DNA of 64,000 bases from assembly GCA_035604195.1 (NCBI GenBank), contig DATNIY010000031.1:1-64000 (forward strand), in the 5' to 3' direction. Source of the stretch: DATJLY01 sp035604195. Its GTDB lineage: Bacteria; Pseudomonadota; Alphaproteobacteria; ATCC43930; CGMCC-115725. Below are positions 23,670 through 34,443 of this stretch, piece after piece (positions within the stretch are counted from its first letter, which is position 1; every line of letters starts with the position of its first letter). The notes under the pieces were generated by a model. The model saw only the letters and a program-made list of their open reading frames with translations, was not told the DNA's origin and searched no databases. The translations under genes and the position numbers were made by a program.

Positions 23670-24686
23670 ATGTTCCTGCGCAACCAGTGGTATGTCGCGG
23701 CGTGGTCGCATGAGGTTGGGCGCGCGCTGTTGAGCCGGCGGATCGCGGGCGAGCCGATCGTGCTCTATCGTACCGAAGGCGGCCGCGCCGTCGCCTTCGC
23801 CGATCGCTGCCCGCATCGCCTGGCGCCCTTGTCGCGCGGCCGGCTCGTCGGCGATGCGCTCGAATGCGGCTACCACGGCATCGCCTTCGCCGATGACGGG
23901 CGCTGCATCCGCATTCCCGGCCAGGAGGCGATCCCCAAGGACGCCCGCGCCAGGGCCTATCGGCTCGAGGAGCGCTGGGGCTGGGTGTGGATTTGGCTCG
24001 GCGAGGCCGAGAAGGCCGATGGCGATCTCCTCCCCGATTTCCACTGGATGAGCGAGCCGGATTGGGCGCCCGTCGGCGGCACGCTCAATTTCAAGGCGCA
24101 TTACCAGCTTCTCCTCGACAATCTCCTCGATCTCTCGCACGAGGCCTTCCTGCATCGCGCCACCATCGGCAACAACGCCGTCGCCGACGTGCCGGCGCAA
24201 GCCGAAGCCTCCGGCGACCGCGTCCGCGTCACCCGTTTCATGCCCGACTGCAAGCCGCCGCCGCTGTTCGTCCGCGCGCGCGGCTTCACCGGCAACATCG
24301 ACCGGCTGCAGGACATCACCTTCATCCCTCCCTGCTACATCACCATCGACGTGCGCGCGACGCCCGCCGGCACCAACGACATGTCGGCGGCGCTGCAATG
24401 GCAGGTGCTCAACGCGCTGACGCCGGAGACCGAGCGCAGCACGCATTACTTCTGGGGCCTGCCGCGCCACTTCGCGCAGGACGACCACGAGCTCGACGAT
24501 CTGCTCGAGCGCGCCATCGTCAAGACCTTCAACGAGGACCGGGGGATGCTCGAGGCGCAGCAGCAGGTGCTCGAGGAGCACGCGCTCGACGAGCGCACGC
24601 TCTTGGCCGATTGCGACGCCGGCCCGTCGCGCGCGCGCAGCATCATCGCGCGGCTCATGCGCGAGGAGGCGGCTGCGCGGGCGTAA
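23670..24686 (+). CDS. Rieske non-heme iron oxygenase, vanillate demethylase-type alpha subunit
   Basis: A 338-residue oxygenase. The Rieske [2Fe-2S] ligands are Cys47, His49, Cys66 and His69 (CPH ... CGYH). The mononuclear iron site is in LLDNLLDLSHEAFLH (His157, His162). Overall layout resembles VanA-type demethylases and related aromatic hydroxylases. The start is ATG 23670: a perfect AGGAGG lies 8 nt upstream, whereas the upstream in-frame GTG overlaps that SD. It is coupled to the DUF3445 gene; no reductase is adjacent, so an unlinked ferredoxin reductase is needed. Both partners point to oxidative demethylation. Confidence 0.9.
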   Translation: MFLRNQWYVAAWSHEVGRALLSRRIAGEPIVLYRTEGGRAVAFADRCPHRLAPLSRGRLVGDALECGYHGIAFADDGRCIRIPGQEAIPKDARARAYRLEERWGWVWIWLGEAEKADGDLLPDFHWMSEPDWAPVGGTLNFKAHYQLLLDNLLDLSHEAFLHRATIGNNAVADVPAQAEASGDRVRVTRFMPDCKPPPLFVRARGFTGNIDRLQDITFIPPCYITIDVRATPAGTNDMSAALQWQVLNALTPETERSTHYFWGLPRHFAQDDHELDDLLERAIVKTFNEDRGMLEAQQQVLEEHALDERTLLADCDAGPSRARSIIARLMREEAAARA

Positions 24687-24743
24687 GAGGCGCAGAAGGT
24701 TGGGGTGGAGCACGCGATCGGGTTAAATGGAATCATCGCTCTT

Positions 24744-24820
24744 CGTCGTTCCCGCGAAACCGGGAACCCAATCGCAAGCGATGCGCCGCGACGTGGACCC
24801 CCGCTTGCGCGGGGGTGACG
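24744..24820. repeat. REP-like intergenic element with two hairpins
   Basis: Imperfect terminal inverted repeat: CGTCGTTCCCGCG (24744-24756) against CGCGGGGGTGACG (24808-24820), 11 of 13 paired. Inside are CCCG-N6-CGGG (24751-24764) and a 7-bp stem CCCCCGC-TTGC-GCGGGGG (24798-24815). This is the form of dispersed REP/BIME-type elements in alphaproteobacterial genomes; only one copy is in the window. Confidence 0.6.
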
Positions 24821-24855
24821 ACTGAAATGTTTCAATCTGATCGGATTGTATTCTA

Positions 24856-25011
24856 ATGACGCGTGCGGAAAAGCTGATCCTCAAGGAGTTGCTCGAGGTC
24901 TTGACTGCGAGCCACAAGGCAACGCTCGCCGCGCTCGACCGGGCGGAACGCGAGGTCGCCGCAACCCGCGCCTATTTCGGCGCAAAGCGGCCGGCGCTGG
25001 CGCAATCATGA
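24856..25011 (+). CDS. Small helical protein of unknown function (51 aa)
   Basis: A 51-residue ORF (MTRAEKLILKELLEVLTASH then a charged helical stretch ending KRPALAQS). Its stop overlaps the next small gene's ATG in an ATGA, which is strong evidence that both are translated. Sequence is predicted mostly alpha-helical with no Cys or membrane segment. It lies just downstream of the REP-like repeat and opposite phoB. Function unknown; toxin-antitoxin pairing is conceivable from size and coupling only. Confidence 0.55.
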   Translation: MTRAEKLILKELLEVLTASHKATLAALDRAEREVAATRAYFGAKRPALAQS

Positions 25012-25214
25012 GCTTCGCCGACAAGGTGCTCGACGCGCTCCGGAATGCGGTCCTGCTCGAGTCCCGCATCACCGTGCTCGCCGACAGCGTCGGCGATCTC
25101 GCGAAGGACATCCGCGACATCGACCGCCGCCTGGTGCGGGTCGAAACAGTGATCGAGATCGGCACCAAGGGCGGCTTCTCGAGCCGCCCGCCGGAGATCG
25201 AGAAGGGAGGCTGA
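25008..25214 (+). CDS. Small coiled-coil-like protein of unknown function (68 aa)
   Basis: A 68-residue protein starting MSFADKVLDALRNAVLLESR, with a heptad-like pattern (ITVLADSVGDLAKDIRDIDR) suggesting a coiled coil, then a flexible tail rich in Gly, Ser, Pro and Lys. It overlaps the preceding 51-residue gene by 4 nt. It converges on phoB with a 6-bp gap, leaving no room for a separate terminator. I recognise no characterised family. Confidence 0.6.
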   Translation: MSFADKVLDALRNAVLLESRITVLADSVGDLAKDIRDIDRRLVRVETVIEIGTKGGFSSRPPEIEKGG

Positions 25215-25220
25215 GCCGGC

Positions 25221-25913
25221 TCAGCCGGCGCTGACGTCGAGGGCGTAGCCGGCGGCGCGCACGGTCCGCACCAGATCGGGCTGGCCGCCGGCATTCAAGG
25301 CCTTGCGCAGGCGGCGGATGTGGACATCGACGGTGCGCAGCTCGACCTCGGCGTCGCGGCCCCACACCGCATCCAGAAGCTGCTCGCGCGAGAAGACGCG
25401 GCCCGGCCGCTCCAAGAGGAAGCGCAGGAGCCGGAACTCGGTCGGGCCCAAATGCACCGGCTCGCCGGCGCGCGACACCCGATGCGCCGAGAGATCGAGC
25501 GCCACATTGCCGAAATTCAGCACCTCGGCCGAGGCGGAGGGCCGCGCCCGGCGGATGACGGCACGCAGGCGCGCAATGAGCTCGTTGGGGCTGAAGGGCT
25601 TCACCACATAATCGTCGGCGCCGCTGTCGAGGCCGCGCACGCGATCGCCTTCCTCGCCGCGCGCCGTCAGCATGATGATCGGGAGATCGCGCCAAGCGGG
25701 CGCCCGCCGGATCTGGCGGCACAGTTCGAGCCCCGAGAGCCGCGGCAGCATCCAGTCGAGCAGCACCGCATCGGGCTTGCCCTCCTTGAGCTGCAACAGC
25801 GCCTCCTCGCCGTCGCGCGCCTCGCTCACCGCGAAGCCTTCCTTCTCGAGGTTGTAGCGCAGCAGGGTCGACAACGCCGTTTCGTCCTCGACCACCAGAA
25901 TGGATGGACGCAT
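25221..25913 (-). CDS. phoB: Phosphate regulon response regulator PhoB
   Basis: A 230-residue OmpR-family regulator. Receiver: acidic pair Glu9/Asp10, phospho-acceptor Asp53 (AVLLDWMLPRLSG), Thr83 and Lys105. DNA-binding winged helix: HLGPTEFRLLRFLLERPGRV, then WGRDAEVELRTVDVHIRRL as the recognition helix region. It is the last gene of the run phoR-pstC-pstA-pstB-phoU-phoB, its start touching the phoU stop by 1 nt. When phosphorylated by PhoR under phosphate limitation it should activate Pho-box promoters, including the one proposed upstream of pstC. Confidence 0.95.
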   Translation of the reverse strand: MRPSILVVEDETALSTLLRYNLEKEGFAVSEARDGEEALLQLKEGKPDAVLLDWMLPRLSGLELCRQIRRAPAWRDLPIIMLTARGEEGDRVRGLDSGADDYVVKPFSPNELIARLRAVIRRARPSASAEVLNFGNVALDLSAHRVSRAGEPVHLGPTEFRLLRFLLERPGRVFSREQLLDAVWGRDAEVELRTVDVHIRRLRKALNAGGQPDLVRTVRAAGYALDVSAG

Positions 25914-26644
25914 CAGGCCTGGTCCTCGCTGGTGCCGGGATCGGCGCCCACCGCCAGGCTGGTCCGGTCGCGCTTCGGCCGGATTTGGGTCAAGGCCGTG
26001 CCGTGCACGAGGAAGTAGACCGTCTCCGCGATATTGGTCGTGTGGTCGCCGATGCGCTCGAGGTTCTTCGCCATGAACAGCAAATGGGTGCAGGCGGTGA
26101 TGGTGCGCGGGTCCTCGAACATATAGGTCAGCAGCTCGCGGAACAGGCTCGTGTAGAGGTCGTCCATCTCCTCGTCGCGCAGCCACACGGCTATCGCCTT
26201 GTCGGCGTCGCGCTCGACATAGGCGTCGAGAATGTCCTTGATCATGGCGCTGCCCAGCCGGCCCATGCGCTGGATCGCGCTCGCGGGCTTGACCGGCGGG
26301 ATCTGGTCGAGGGCCATCGAGCGCTTGGCGACGTTGGCGGCGTAATCGCCGATGCGCTCCAGATCGGTCGCGGTCTTGAGCGCGGCGATGATCTGGCGCA
26401 GGTCGCGCGCCATCGGTTGGCGCAGGGCGAGGAGGCGGACGACGAGGCTCTCCACCTCGCGTTCGAGCTCGTCGACACTGGTGTCGCTCTCGATCACCTG
26501 CGCCGCCAGCTCGCTGTCGCGCTTTGCGACCGCCTCCATGGACGAGGTGAGCTGGCTTTCGGCCCGCCCGCCCATCTCGGCGACGATGTTGTCGAGCCGC
26601 TGTAGATCCTGGTCGTAGCTCTTCATGATGTGCTCGGAGACCAT
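25913..26644 (-). CDS. phoU: Phosphate signalling protein PhoU
   Basis: A 243-residue all-helical protein made of two PhoU repeats (about 10-115 and 120-220), each with the family E/D-rich metal-binding motif: DLERIGDYAANVAKR (around 94-108) and NLERIGDHTTNIAETV (around 194-209). PhoU links the Pst transporter to PhoR and damps the Pho response when phosphate is plentiful. It lies between pstB and phoB, the usual order, 10 nt after pstB. MVSEHIMKSYDQDL offers a second start at the internal Met7. Confidence 0.95.
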   Translation of the reverse strand: MVSEHIMKSYDQDLQRLDNIVAEMGGRAESQLTSSMEAVAKRDSELAAQVIESDTSVDELEREVESLVVRLLALRQPMARDLRQIIAALKTATDLERIGDYAANVAKRSMALDQIPPVKPASAIQRMGRLGSAMIKDILDAYVERDADKAIAVWLRDEEMDDLYTSLFRELLTYMFEDPRTITACTHLLFMAKNLERIGDHTTNIAETVYFLVHGTALTQIRPKRDRTSLAVGADPGTSEDQA

Positions 26645-26654
26645 GGCTCGCTCC

Positions 26655-27515
26655 TCAGCCGAACCGCCCGGTGATGTAATCCTCGGTCTGCCGCTTCTGC
26701 GGATGGGTGAAGATCGCCTCCGTCTCGTCGAACTCGATGAGCTCCCCGATATACATGAAGGCGGTGTAGTCCGAGGTGCGGGCCGCCTGCTGCATATTGT
26801 GGGTGACGATGACGATGCAATAGTCGGATTTCAATTCGGCAATCAGCTCTTCGACCCGTTGGGTCGAAATCGGGTCGAGCGCCGAGGCCGGCTCGTCGAG
26901 CAGCAGCACCTCGGGCTTCACCGCGATGGCGCGGGCGATGCACAGGCGCTGTTGCTGGCCGCCCGACAGCGAAAGGCCGTTCTGCTTGAGCTTGTCCTTG
27001 ACCTCGTCCCACAGCCCGGCCCGGCGCAGGGCCTGCTCGACCCGCTCGTCGAGCTCGCTCGTCGAGAGCCGCTCATAGAGCCGGATGCCGAAGGCGATGT
27101 TGTCATAGATCGACATCGGAAAGGGCGTCGGCTTCTGGAACACCATTCCGACGCGGGCGCGCAGCAGATTCAAATCCTGGCCGGCGTCGAGAATGTTCTG
27201 GCCGTCGATCCGCACCTCGCCCGCGGCGCGCTGGTCGGGATAAAGCTCGTAGATGCGGTTCAGCACCCGGAGCAAGGTCGATTTGCCGCAGCCCGAGGGG
27301 CCGATGAAGGCGGTGACCCGCTTGTCGTAGATCTCGATATCGATGCCCTTCAGCGCTTCGAAATTGCGGTAATAGAAGTGGAGGCCCCTGATCACGATCT
27401 TGGTCGACGGCTTCTCGAGCGGCGCCGGCCTGCCCGCGGGCACGACCGGCGCGGCGAGGGTTGGACGGGTCGGGGTGGGGGTGGGGATGGTCACGGGGGC
27501 GATGTCGATGGTCAT
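26655..27515 (-). CDS. pstB: Phosphate ABC transporter ATP-binding protein PstB
   Basis: A 286-residue ABC ATPase. Walker A is GPSGCGKST (72-80), signature LSLSGGQQQR near 182, Walker B VLLLDEPASALDP, and H-loop VTHNMQQ, all typical of PstB. The N-terminal ~38 residues form an unusual Pro/Thr-rich extension (TIPTPTPTRPTLAAPVVPAG) before the standard start of the domain. The start overlaps the pstA stop in an ATGA, indicating coupled synthesis of transporter parts. Confidence 0.96.
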   Translation of the reverse strand: MTIDIAPVTIPTPTPTRPTLAAPVVPAGRPAPLEKPSTKIVIRGLHFYYRNFEALKGIDIEIYDKRVTAFIGPSGCGKSTLLRVLNRIYELYPDQRAAGEVRIDGQNILDAGQDLNLLRARVGMVFQKPTPFPMSIYDNIAFGIRLYERLSTSELDERVEQALRRAGLWDEVKDKLKQNGLSLSGGQQQRLCIARAIAVKPEVLLLDEPASALDPISTQRVEELIAELKSDYCIVIVTHNMQQAARTSDYTAFMYIGELIEFDETEAIFTHPQKRQTEDYITGRFG

Positions 27516-28354
27516 CTGCTGAAGCTGCTCCAGCTCACCAAGAGGCGCGCGATGATGTTGAGGACGAGGATGGTGAAGGTGATGAGGAGCGCCCCGCCCC
27601 AGGCAAGGCGCTGCCAGTCCGCATAGGGGCTCAGGGCGAATTGGAAGATGACCACCGGCAGATTGGCCATCGGCGCATTCATGTTGCTGCTCCAGAACTG
27701 GTTGTTGAGCGCGGTGAAGAGCAGCGGCGCGGTCTCGCCGGCGATGCGCGCGATCGCCAGCATGACGCCGGTGAGCATGCCCTGCAGCGCCGCCCGGTAG
27801 ATCACTTTGATGACCACCTTCCATTGCGGCGCGCCCAAAGCGATCGCCGCCTCGCGCAGACCCACCGGCACCAGGGTCAGCATGTCCTCGGTGGTGCGGA
27901 CGACGACGGGGATGACGATGATGGCGAGCGCCGCGCTGCCGGCCCAGGCCGAGAAATGGCCCATCGGCACCACCATGACCTGATAGACGAAGAGGCCGAT
28001 GACGATCGACGGCGCGCTCAGCAAGATGTCGTTGACGAAGCGCACCACCGGAGCGAGCCGGCTGCCGCGGCCATACTCCGCCAGAAAGGTGCCGGTGAGC
28101 ACGCCGATCGGCGTGCCGGCAAGCGTGGCGCAGACGGTCATCATCACGCTGCCATAGATCGCGTTGATCAGCCCGCCATTGCTGCCCGGCGGCGGCGTGG
28201 TCTTGGCGAAGAGGTCGGTGCTCAAGGCGGGCACGCCGTTCTTGAGCAGCGACCACAAGATGAGGAAGAGGATGACGAGGCCGGAGGCCGTGGCGAGGAG
28301 CGACAGCATCAGGATGACGGCGTTGGTGGCGCGGCGGCGGGCATAGACGGTCAT
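27512..28354 (-). CDS. pstA: Phosphate ABC transporter permease PstA
   Basis: A 280-residue inner-membrane permease with about six TM segments. The binding-protein-dependent permease (EAA) loop is EAAIALGAPQWKVVIKVIYR, docking PstB; the sequence SAPSIVIGLFVYQ and the late GETAPLLFTALNNQFW segment are PstA hallmarks. It overlaps pstC upstream and pstB downstream by 4 nt each. With PstC it forms the channel for phosphate delivered by PstS, whose gene is not in this window. Confidence 0.95.
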   Translation of the reverse strand: MTVYARRRATNAVILMLSLLATASGLVILFLILWSLLKNGVPALSTDLFAKTTPPPGSNGGLINAIYGSVMMTVCATLAGTPIGVLTGTFLAEYGRGSRLAPVVRFVNDILLSAPSIVIGLFVYQVMVVPMGHFSAWAGSAALAIIVIPVVVRTTEDMLTLVPVGLREAAIALGAPQWKVVIKVIYRAALQGMLTGVMLAIARIAGETAPLLFTALNNQFWSSNMNAPMANLPVVIFQFALSPYADWQRLAWGGALLITFTILVLNIIARLLVSWSSFSR

Positions 28355-29331
28355 TTCGCCGCGCGCTCCTCGATGCGCATCAGCATCAGCTTCGCCGCGG
28401 CGAGCACGACGAAGGTGATGACGAAGAGAATGAGGCCCAATTCGATGAGCGAGGAGGTGTAGAGGTCGCCCACCGCCTCGGTGAACTCGTTGGCGAGCGT
28501 CGCCGAGATCGTGGTGCCGGGGGCGAGCAGCGAGGCCTGGATGCGGTGCGCGTTGCCGATGACGAAGGTGACCGCCATGGTCTCGCCGAGCGCGCGGCCC
28601 AACCCCAGCATGGCGCCGCCGACGATGCCAACCCTGGTGTAGGGCAGGACGATGTCGCGGACGACCTCGGATGTCGTGGCGCCGACGCCATAGGCGCTCT
28701 CGCGCAGCATCGCCGGCACCGTCATGAACACATCGCGCGTCACCGCGGCGATGAAGGGCAGGATCATCACCGCCAGGATGAAGCCGGCGGTGAGGATGCC
28801 CAGGCCCAAGGGCGGCCCGGCGAAGAGCAGCCCCAGCCCCGGCACCGCGCCGAGCGTGGCAATGAGGAAGGGCTGCACCGTGACCTGCAGTACCGGCGCC
28901 AGTACGAAGAGCCCCCAGATACCGTAGATGATGCTGGGAATGGCGGCCAGCAGCTCGATCAAGATGCCGATCGGCCGGCGCATCATGGGCGGGCACAGCT
29001 CGGTCAGAAAGACGGCGATACCCAGCGCCACCGGCACGGCGAGGATCATGGCGACCAAGGAAGTGACGAGCGTGCCATAGACCGCCGGCAGGGCGCCGAA
29101 GACGTCCTTCACCGGGTTCCACGCCTGGCTCGCCAGGAAGCCGAAGCCGAAGGCCCTGACCGCGGGACCCGCGCCGATCGCCAGCGCTACCAGGACGGCG
29201 CCGAGCAGGCTCAGCACTCCCACCGCGAAAGCGCGGGTGGTGCTGCGGAAGACGAGGTCTTCGACGCGCTGCCGGCGCATGCGGCCGGACGGGACGCGGG
29301 CGGTCGCTTCGGTCGTGTTTATCGCCGCCAC
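28351..29331 (-). CDS. pstC: Phosphate ABC transporter permease PstC
   Basis: A 326-residue permease with about six TM segments. Family features: AAIPSIIYGIWGLFVLAP, the EAA loop RESAYGVGATTSEVVRDIVL, and LGRALGETMAVTFVIGNAH. It is the first pst gene after phoR with a 128-bp gap, the only sizeable spacing in the operon, and a Pho-box-like site lies at the far end of that gap. pstS is missing here, so the phosphate-binding protein must be encoded elsewhere. Confidence 0.95.
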   Translation of the reverse strand: MAAINTTEATARVPSGRMRRQRVEDLVFRSTTRAFAVGVLSLLGAVLVALAIGAGPAVRAFGFGFLASQAWNPVKDVFGALPAVYGTLVTSLVAMILAVPVALGIAVFLTELCPPMMRRPIGILIELLAAIPSIIYGIWGLFVLAPVLQVTVQPFLIATLGAVPGLGLLFAGPPLGLGILTAGFILAVMILPFIAAVTRDVFMTVPAMLRESAYGVGATTSEVVRDIVLPYTRVGIVGGAMLGLGRALGETMAVTFVIGNAHRIQASLLAPGTTISATLANEFTEAVGDLYTSSLIELGLILFVITFVVLAAAKLMLMRIEERAAK

Positions 29332-29450
29332 GGCGCCTCCGCCGAGGTCGGGCGAGATTTATTAGCGTTTTTCAAATACTTAACCCGAAAGAGCCGGACC
29401 CCTTATCGAGGCCCTTTCCAACTCTCGGCCTCAAGGAGTACCCGCGCTCC

Positions 29451-29468
29451 GTTGCGGTTTTATGACAG
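29451..29468 (-). promoter_or_regulatory. Pho-box-like PhoB site overlapping the phoR stop codon
   Basis: On the minus strand CTGTCATAAAACCGCAAC fits the enterobacterial Pho box CTGTCATAAAACTGTCAC (A allowed at position 16) at 16 of 18 positions. The first repeat is perfect and contains the last codons of phoR (CTG TCA TAA). It points toward pstC, whose ATG lies 120 bp downstream. A weak TACTCC 10 nt further on could be the -10. Confidence 0.5.
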
Positions 29469-30848
29469 CGCCGTTGCGGTCGGGAGATGGACCGTGAAGA
29501 CCGAGCCGCGGCCCAATTCGCTCTCGATGTCGAGGGCGCCGCGGTGGTGGCTGACGATGTGCTTGACGATGGCGAGTCCCAGCCCGGTGCCGCCGAGCTC
29601 GCGCGAGCGCGCCGGGTCCGCGCGGTAGAAGCGCTCGGTCAGGCGCGGCAGCTGCTCGCGCGCGATCCCCTCGCCGTGATCGCGCACGGCGACCGCGACG
29701 GCAGCGTTGCGCTGGCCGCCGCGCCCGCCCGGCAGCGGCCGCGCGGAGCGGCGGATCGTGACCTCGACCGCGGTATCGCGCGCGCCATATTTGATCGCGT
29801 TGTCGATCAGATTTTGAAACACCTGGGCGAGCTCGTCGGCGTCGCCGAGCACCGCCGGCAGGTCCGGCGGCAAATCGAGGGCGATGCGCATGCCGCGCTG
29901 GGCAGCGCGCTGCTCGAGCGCCTGCGCCACCGTCTCGATCACCGGGGCGAGAGCGACGGCGCCGGTCGGCGGGCGGTGCTCATTGAGCTCGATGCGCGAC
30001 AGCGACAGGAGGTCGTCGACAAGGCGGGTCATGCGGCCGGCCTGCTCGGCCATGATGGCGAGGAAGCGGTCGCCCGCCGCCTTGTCGTCGCGGGCCGGGC
30101 CGCGCAGGGTTTCGATGAAGCCGACCAGGGTCGCCAAGGGCGTGCGCAGCTCATGGCTGGCATTGGCGACGAAATCGGCGCGCAACTGCTCGCTCCGCTT
30201 GATGGCGGTGAGGTCGTGCAGCATCAGCACCGCGGCGGCGCCATCCGCGGTGCGCGGCTGCAAGGGCGCGAGGCGTGCGCTTAGATGGCGCTCCACCGGA
30301 CTCGGCACGTCGAATTCGGCGACGCGGTCGCCCTCGCCGCGCAGCACCGCATCGACCGCGGCCAGCACCGCCGGGTGACGGAGCGCGCCGGCGAGGTCGC
30401 GGTCGACGAGCCGATCGCCCAACAGCGCCGTCGCCGCGGCATTGGCGCTGACGACGCGGCGCGCCTCGTCGATGAGGATGAGCGGCTCGGGCAAGGCCGC
30501 CAGCACGGCGCGGGCGGCGCCGAGCTCGGCCTCGCTCGCCCGGATCCGCGCCCGCGCGCCGCGTGCCCAGCGCCCGACCGAACGCCAGAGCTCGCGCACC
30601 TCGAAGCTCGCGGTGTGAACCTCCGGGTTGGCGCGCTCGTCCGCCATCGCTGCGACGGCGTTCTTGATCGCCTCGAGCCCGGCGAGGAGCGGCCGCAGCA
30701 GCAGAAAGGTCGCAATATAGACGAAGACGATCGCTACGAGCGCCGGCTCGGCCTCGAGCGCACCGAGCCAGACCAGCACCATCAGCGCCAGCAAGGCCGG
30801 CGCCGACAGCACCAATGCGCTGAGCAGGTGGCGTGGCTGAATGCGCAA
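29460..30848 (-). CDS. phoR: Phosphate regulon sensor histidine kinase PhoR
   Basis: A 462-residue membrane kinase. Two TM helices (about 8-30 and 34-54), a linker, a PAS-like domain (about 112-215), HisKA with His232 (FVANASHELRTPL) and HATPase_c with N box NLIDNAIKYG and GTGLGLAIVKHIVSHH. It should phosphorylate PhoB when the Pst/PhoU complex signals phosphate limitation. The only usable start is TTG at 30848, 5 nt after the maeB stop and without a strong SD, so translation may depend on maeB. The pst genes follow. Confidence 0.92.
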   Translation of the reverse strand: MRIQPRHLLSALVLSAPALLALMVLVWLGALEAEPALVAIVFVYIATFLLLRPLLAGLEAIKNAVAAMADERANPEVHTASFEVRELWRSVGRWARGARARIRASEAELGAARAVLAALPEPLILIDEARRVVSANAAATALLGDRLVDRDLAGALRHPAVLAAVDAVLRGEGDRVAEFDVPSPVERHLSARLAPLQPRTADGAAAVLMLHDLTAIKRSEQLRADFVANASHELRTPLATLVGFIETLRGPARDDKAAGDRFLAIMAEQAGRMTRLVDDLLSLSRIELNEHRPPTGAVALAPVIETVAQALEQRAAQRGMRIALDLPPDLPAVLGDADELAQVFQNLIDNAIKYGARDTAVEVTIRRSARPLPGGRGGQRNAAVAVAVRDHGEGIAREQLPRLTERFYRADPARSRELGGTGLGLAIVKHIVSHHRGALDIESELGRGSVFTVHLPTATALS

Positions 30849-30853
30849 ACCCG

Positions 30854-33127
<2,274 letters not shown>

Positions 33128-33268
33128 GGCGCGATGCTCCCTTTTTCTGCGAGTGTAGAGGAGACGCTACACTGGCGTCAAAGCCGTGACCCGATTTGAC
33201 CCCGGCGGCGGCGGGGCAATAGGATCGCTTGGCGACGATGACGGTCGCAGGCGCCGAGGGGAGCGGGA

Positions 33269-33484
33269 ATGACGCAGGCCGAGACCGCGCAGCAGAATCA
33301 TGTCTGGCGCTTCTTCCGCGCCGGCGGATTCGATCAGGTTCGGCTCGACAGCGGCGACGACATCGCGGCGCTCGCGACGCTCGACCTGATCGACCTCGAT
33401 CACGACGGCTGCGGCCGGCGCCGGGGCGGTAACCGGCAGACCGGGTGCATAGACGAGCCGCGCGCCGGATCGGATTCGGCATGA
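33269..33484 (+). pseudogene. Truncated 5' fragment of the EF-hand-like gene
   Basis: The reading frame begins MTQAETAQQNHVWRFFRAGG, identical to the start of the 724-residue protein at 35447, lacks 22 codons in frame (66 bp removed between two copies of ACGCTCGACC), resumes at LIDLDHDG, then runs into unrelated sequence and stops after 71 residues. Its TGA overlaps the ATG of the first transglutaminase gene. It could still be translated, and may couple to that gene, but the original product is destroyed. Confidence 0.85.
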
Positions 33485-34407
33485 GCCTCCTTACCGTGCG
33501 GCACGTCACCATCTACCGCTATGCGGATCCGGTCGAGCTGGGCGAGCATCGCATGATGTTCCGGCCACGCGAGAGCCACGACCTCCGCCTGATCGCGGCG
33601 CAGCTCGACATCGTGCCGCAGCCGACGCAGCTGCGCTGGGTGCACGACGTCTTCGACAACTCGGTCGCCGTCGCGACGTTCTCCGAGCGAACGAACGAAC
33701 TCCGTTTTGACAGCACTGTCACGCTCGAGCATATCGAAACCGAGCTGCCCGACTACGCCCTTGAGCCCGCGGCAGCAACCTATCCCTTCGCCTATGCGCG
33801 CGATGACCTGCCCAACCTCGCTCCGGCGCTGCAGCGGCAATCCCCCGCCGCTGACATCGATCGCTGGGCGGCGAGCTTCCTGGCGCCCTCCGTCTCGACC
33901 GACACCATCGCGCTGCTGCGCGCGATGACGGTCGGCATCCGAGAGCAGGTCGCCTATACGCGCCGCACCGAGCGAGGCGTGCAGACGCCGAGCGAAACCT
34001 TGCGGCGCGGCAGCGGCTCCTGTCGCGACTTCGCCTTGCTTATGATCGAGGGGGTGCGGTCCCTCGGCCTCGCCGCGCGCTTCGTCAGCGGCTATATCTT
34101 CGTGCCGAATGCCGAGCCTTCGGGCACGCTTGGCGGAGGCGCGACCCATGCCTGGCTGCAAGTCTACCTGCCGGGCGCGGGATGGGTCGATTTCGATCCG
34201 ACCAACCGCATGATCGGCAACCGCAACCTCGTTCGCGTTGCGGTGGCGTGGGACCCGGCGCATGCCTTGCCGCTCTGGGGCAGCTTCATCGGAAGCGCCT
34301 CCTCCTTCCTCGGCATGGAGGTTGCCGTAAGCGTCGTCGACGGGACGCGCCCGGCTCAAGGGCGCTCGAATGGGAGAAAACGGCCTCGGACGTCATCGGC
34401 CACATAG
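33481..34407 (+). CDS. Transglutaminase-like protein with bacterial transglutaminase N-terminal domain
   Basis: A 308-residue protein. Residues about 1-90 are the beta-rich bacterial transglutaminase-like N-terminal region (SLLTVRHVTIYRYADPVELG). The transglutaminase/protease core follows with an intact triad: Cys181 (RRGSGSCRDFALLM), His223 (GATHAWLQVYL) and Asp238 (WVDFDPTN). Such proteins are cysteine proteases or amide-modifying enzymes; the substrate is unknown and there is no signal peptide. It starts inside the end of the truncated gene fragment, and a second transglutaminase gene follows 36 nt later. The pair is flanked by direct repeats. Confidence 0.88.
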   Translation: MSLLTVRHVTIYRYADPVELGEHRMMFRPRESHDLRLIAAQLDIVPQPTQLRWVHDVFDNSVAVATFSERTNELRFDSTVTLEHIETELPDYALEPAAATYPFAYARDDLPNLAPALQRQSPAADIDRWAASFLAPSVSTDTIALLRAMTVGIREQVAYTRRTERGVQTPSETLRRGSGSCRDFALLMIEGVRSLGLAARFVSGYIFVPNAEPSGTLGGGATHAWLQVYLPGAGWVDFDPTNRMIGNRNLVRVAVAWDPAHALPLWGSFIGSASSFLGMEVAVSVVDGTRPAQGRSNGRKRPRTSSAT

Positions 34408-34443
34408 GCGGCGCCTTGGCCGTCGCATCCCAAGAGGCACGTG

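Noticed and set aside
23661..23672. Rieske oxygenase start at GTG
   Set aside because: This GTG overlaps the AGGAGG that is ideally placed for ATG 23670.
33269..33484. Truncated EF-hand gene copy as a functional small gene
   Set aside because: It is a decayed part of a direct repeat, with an internal deletion and a foreign tail; kept as a pseudogene.
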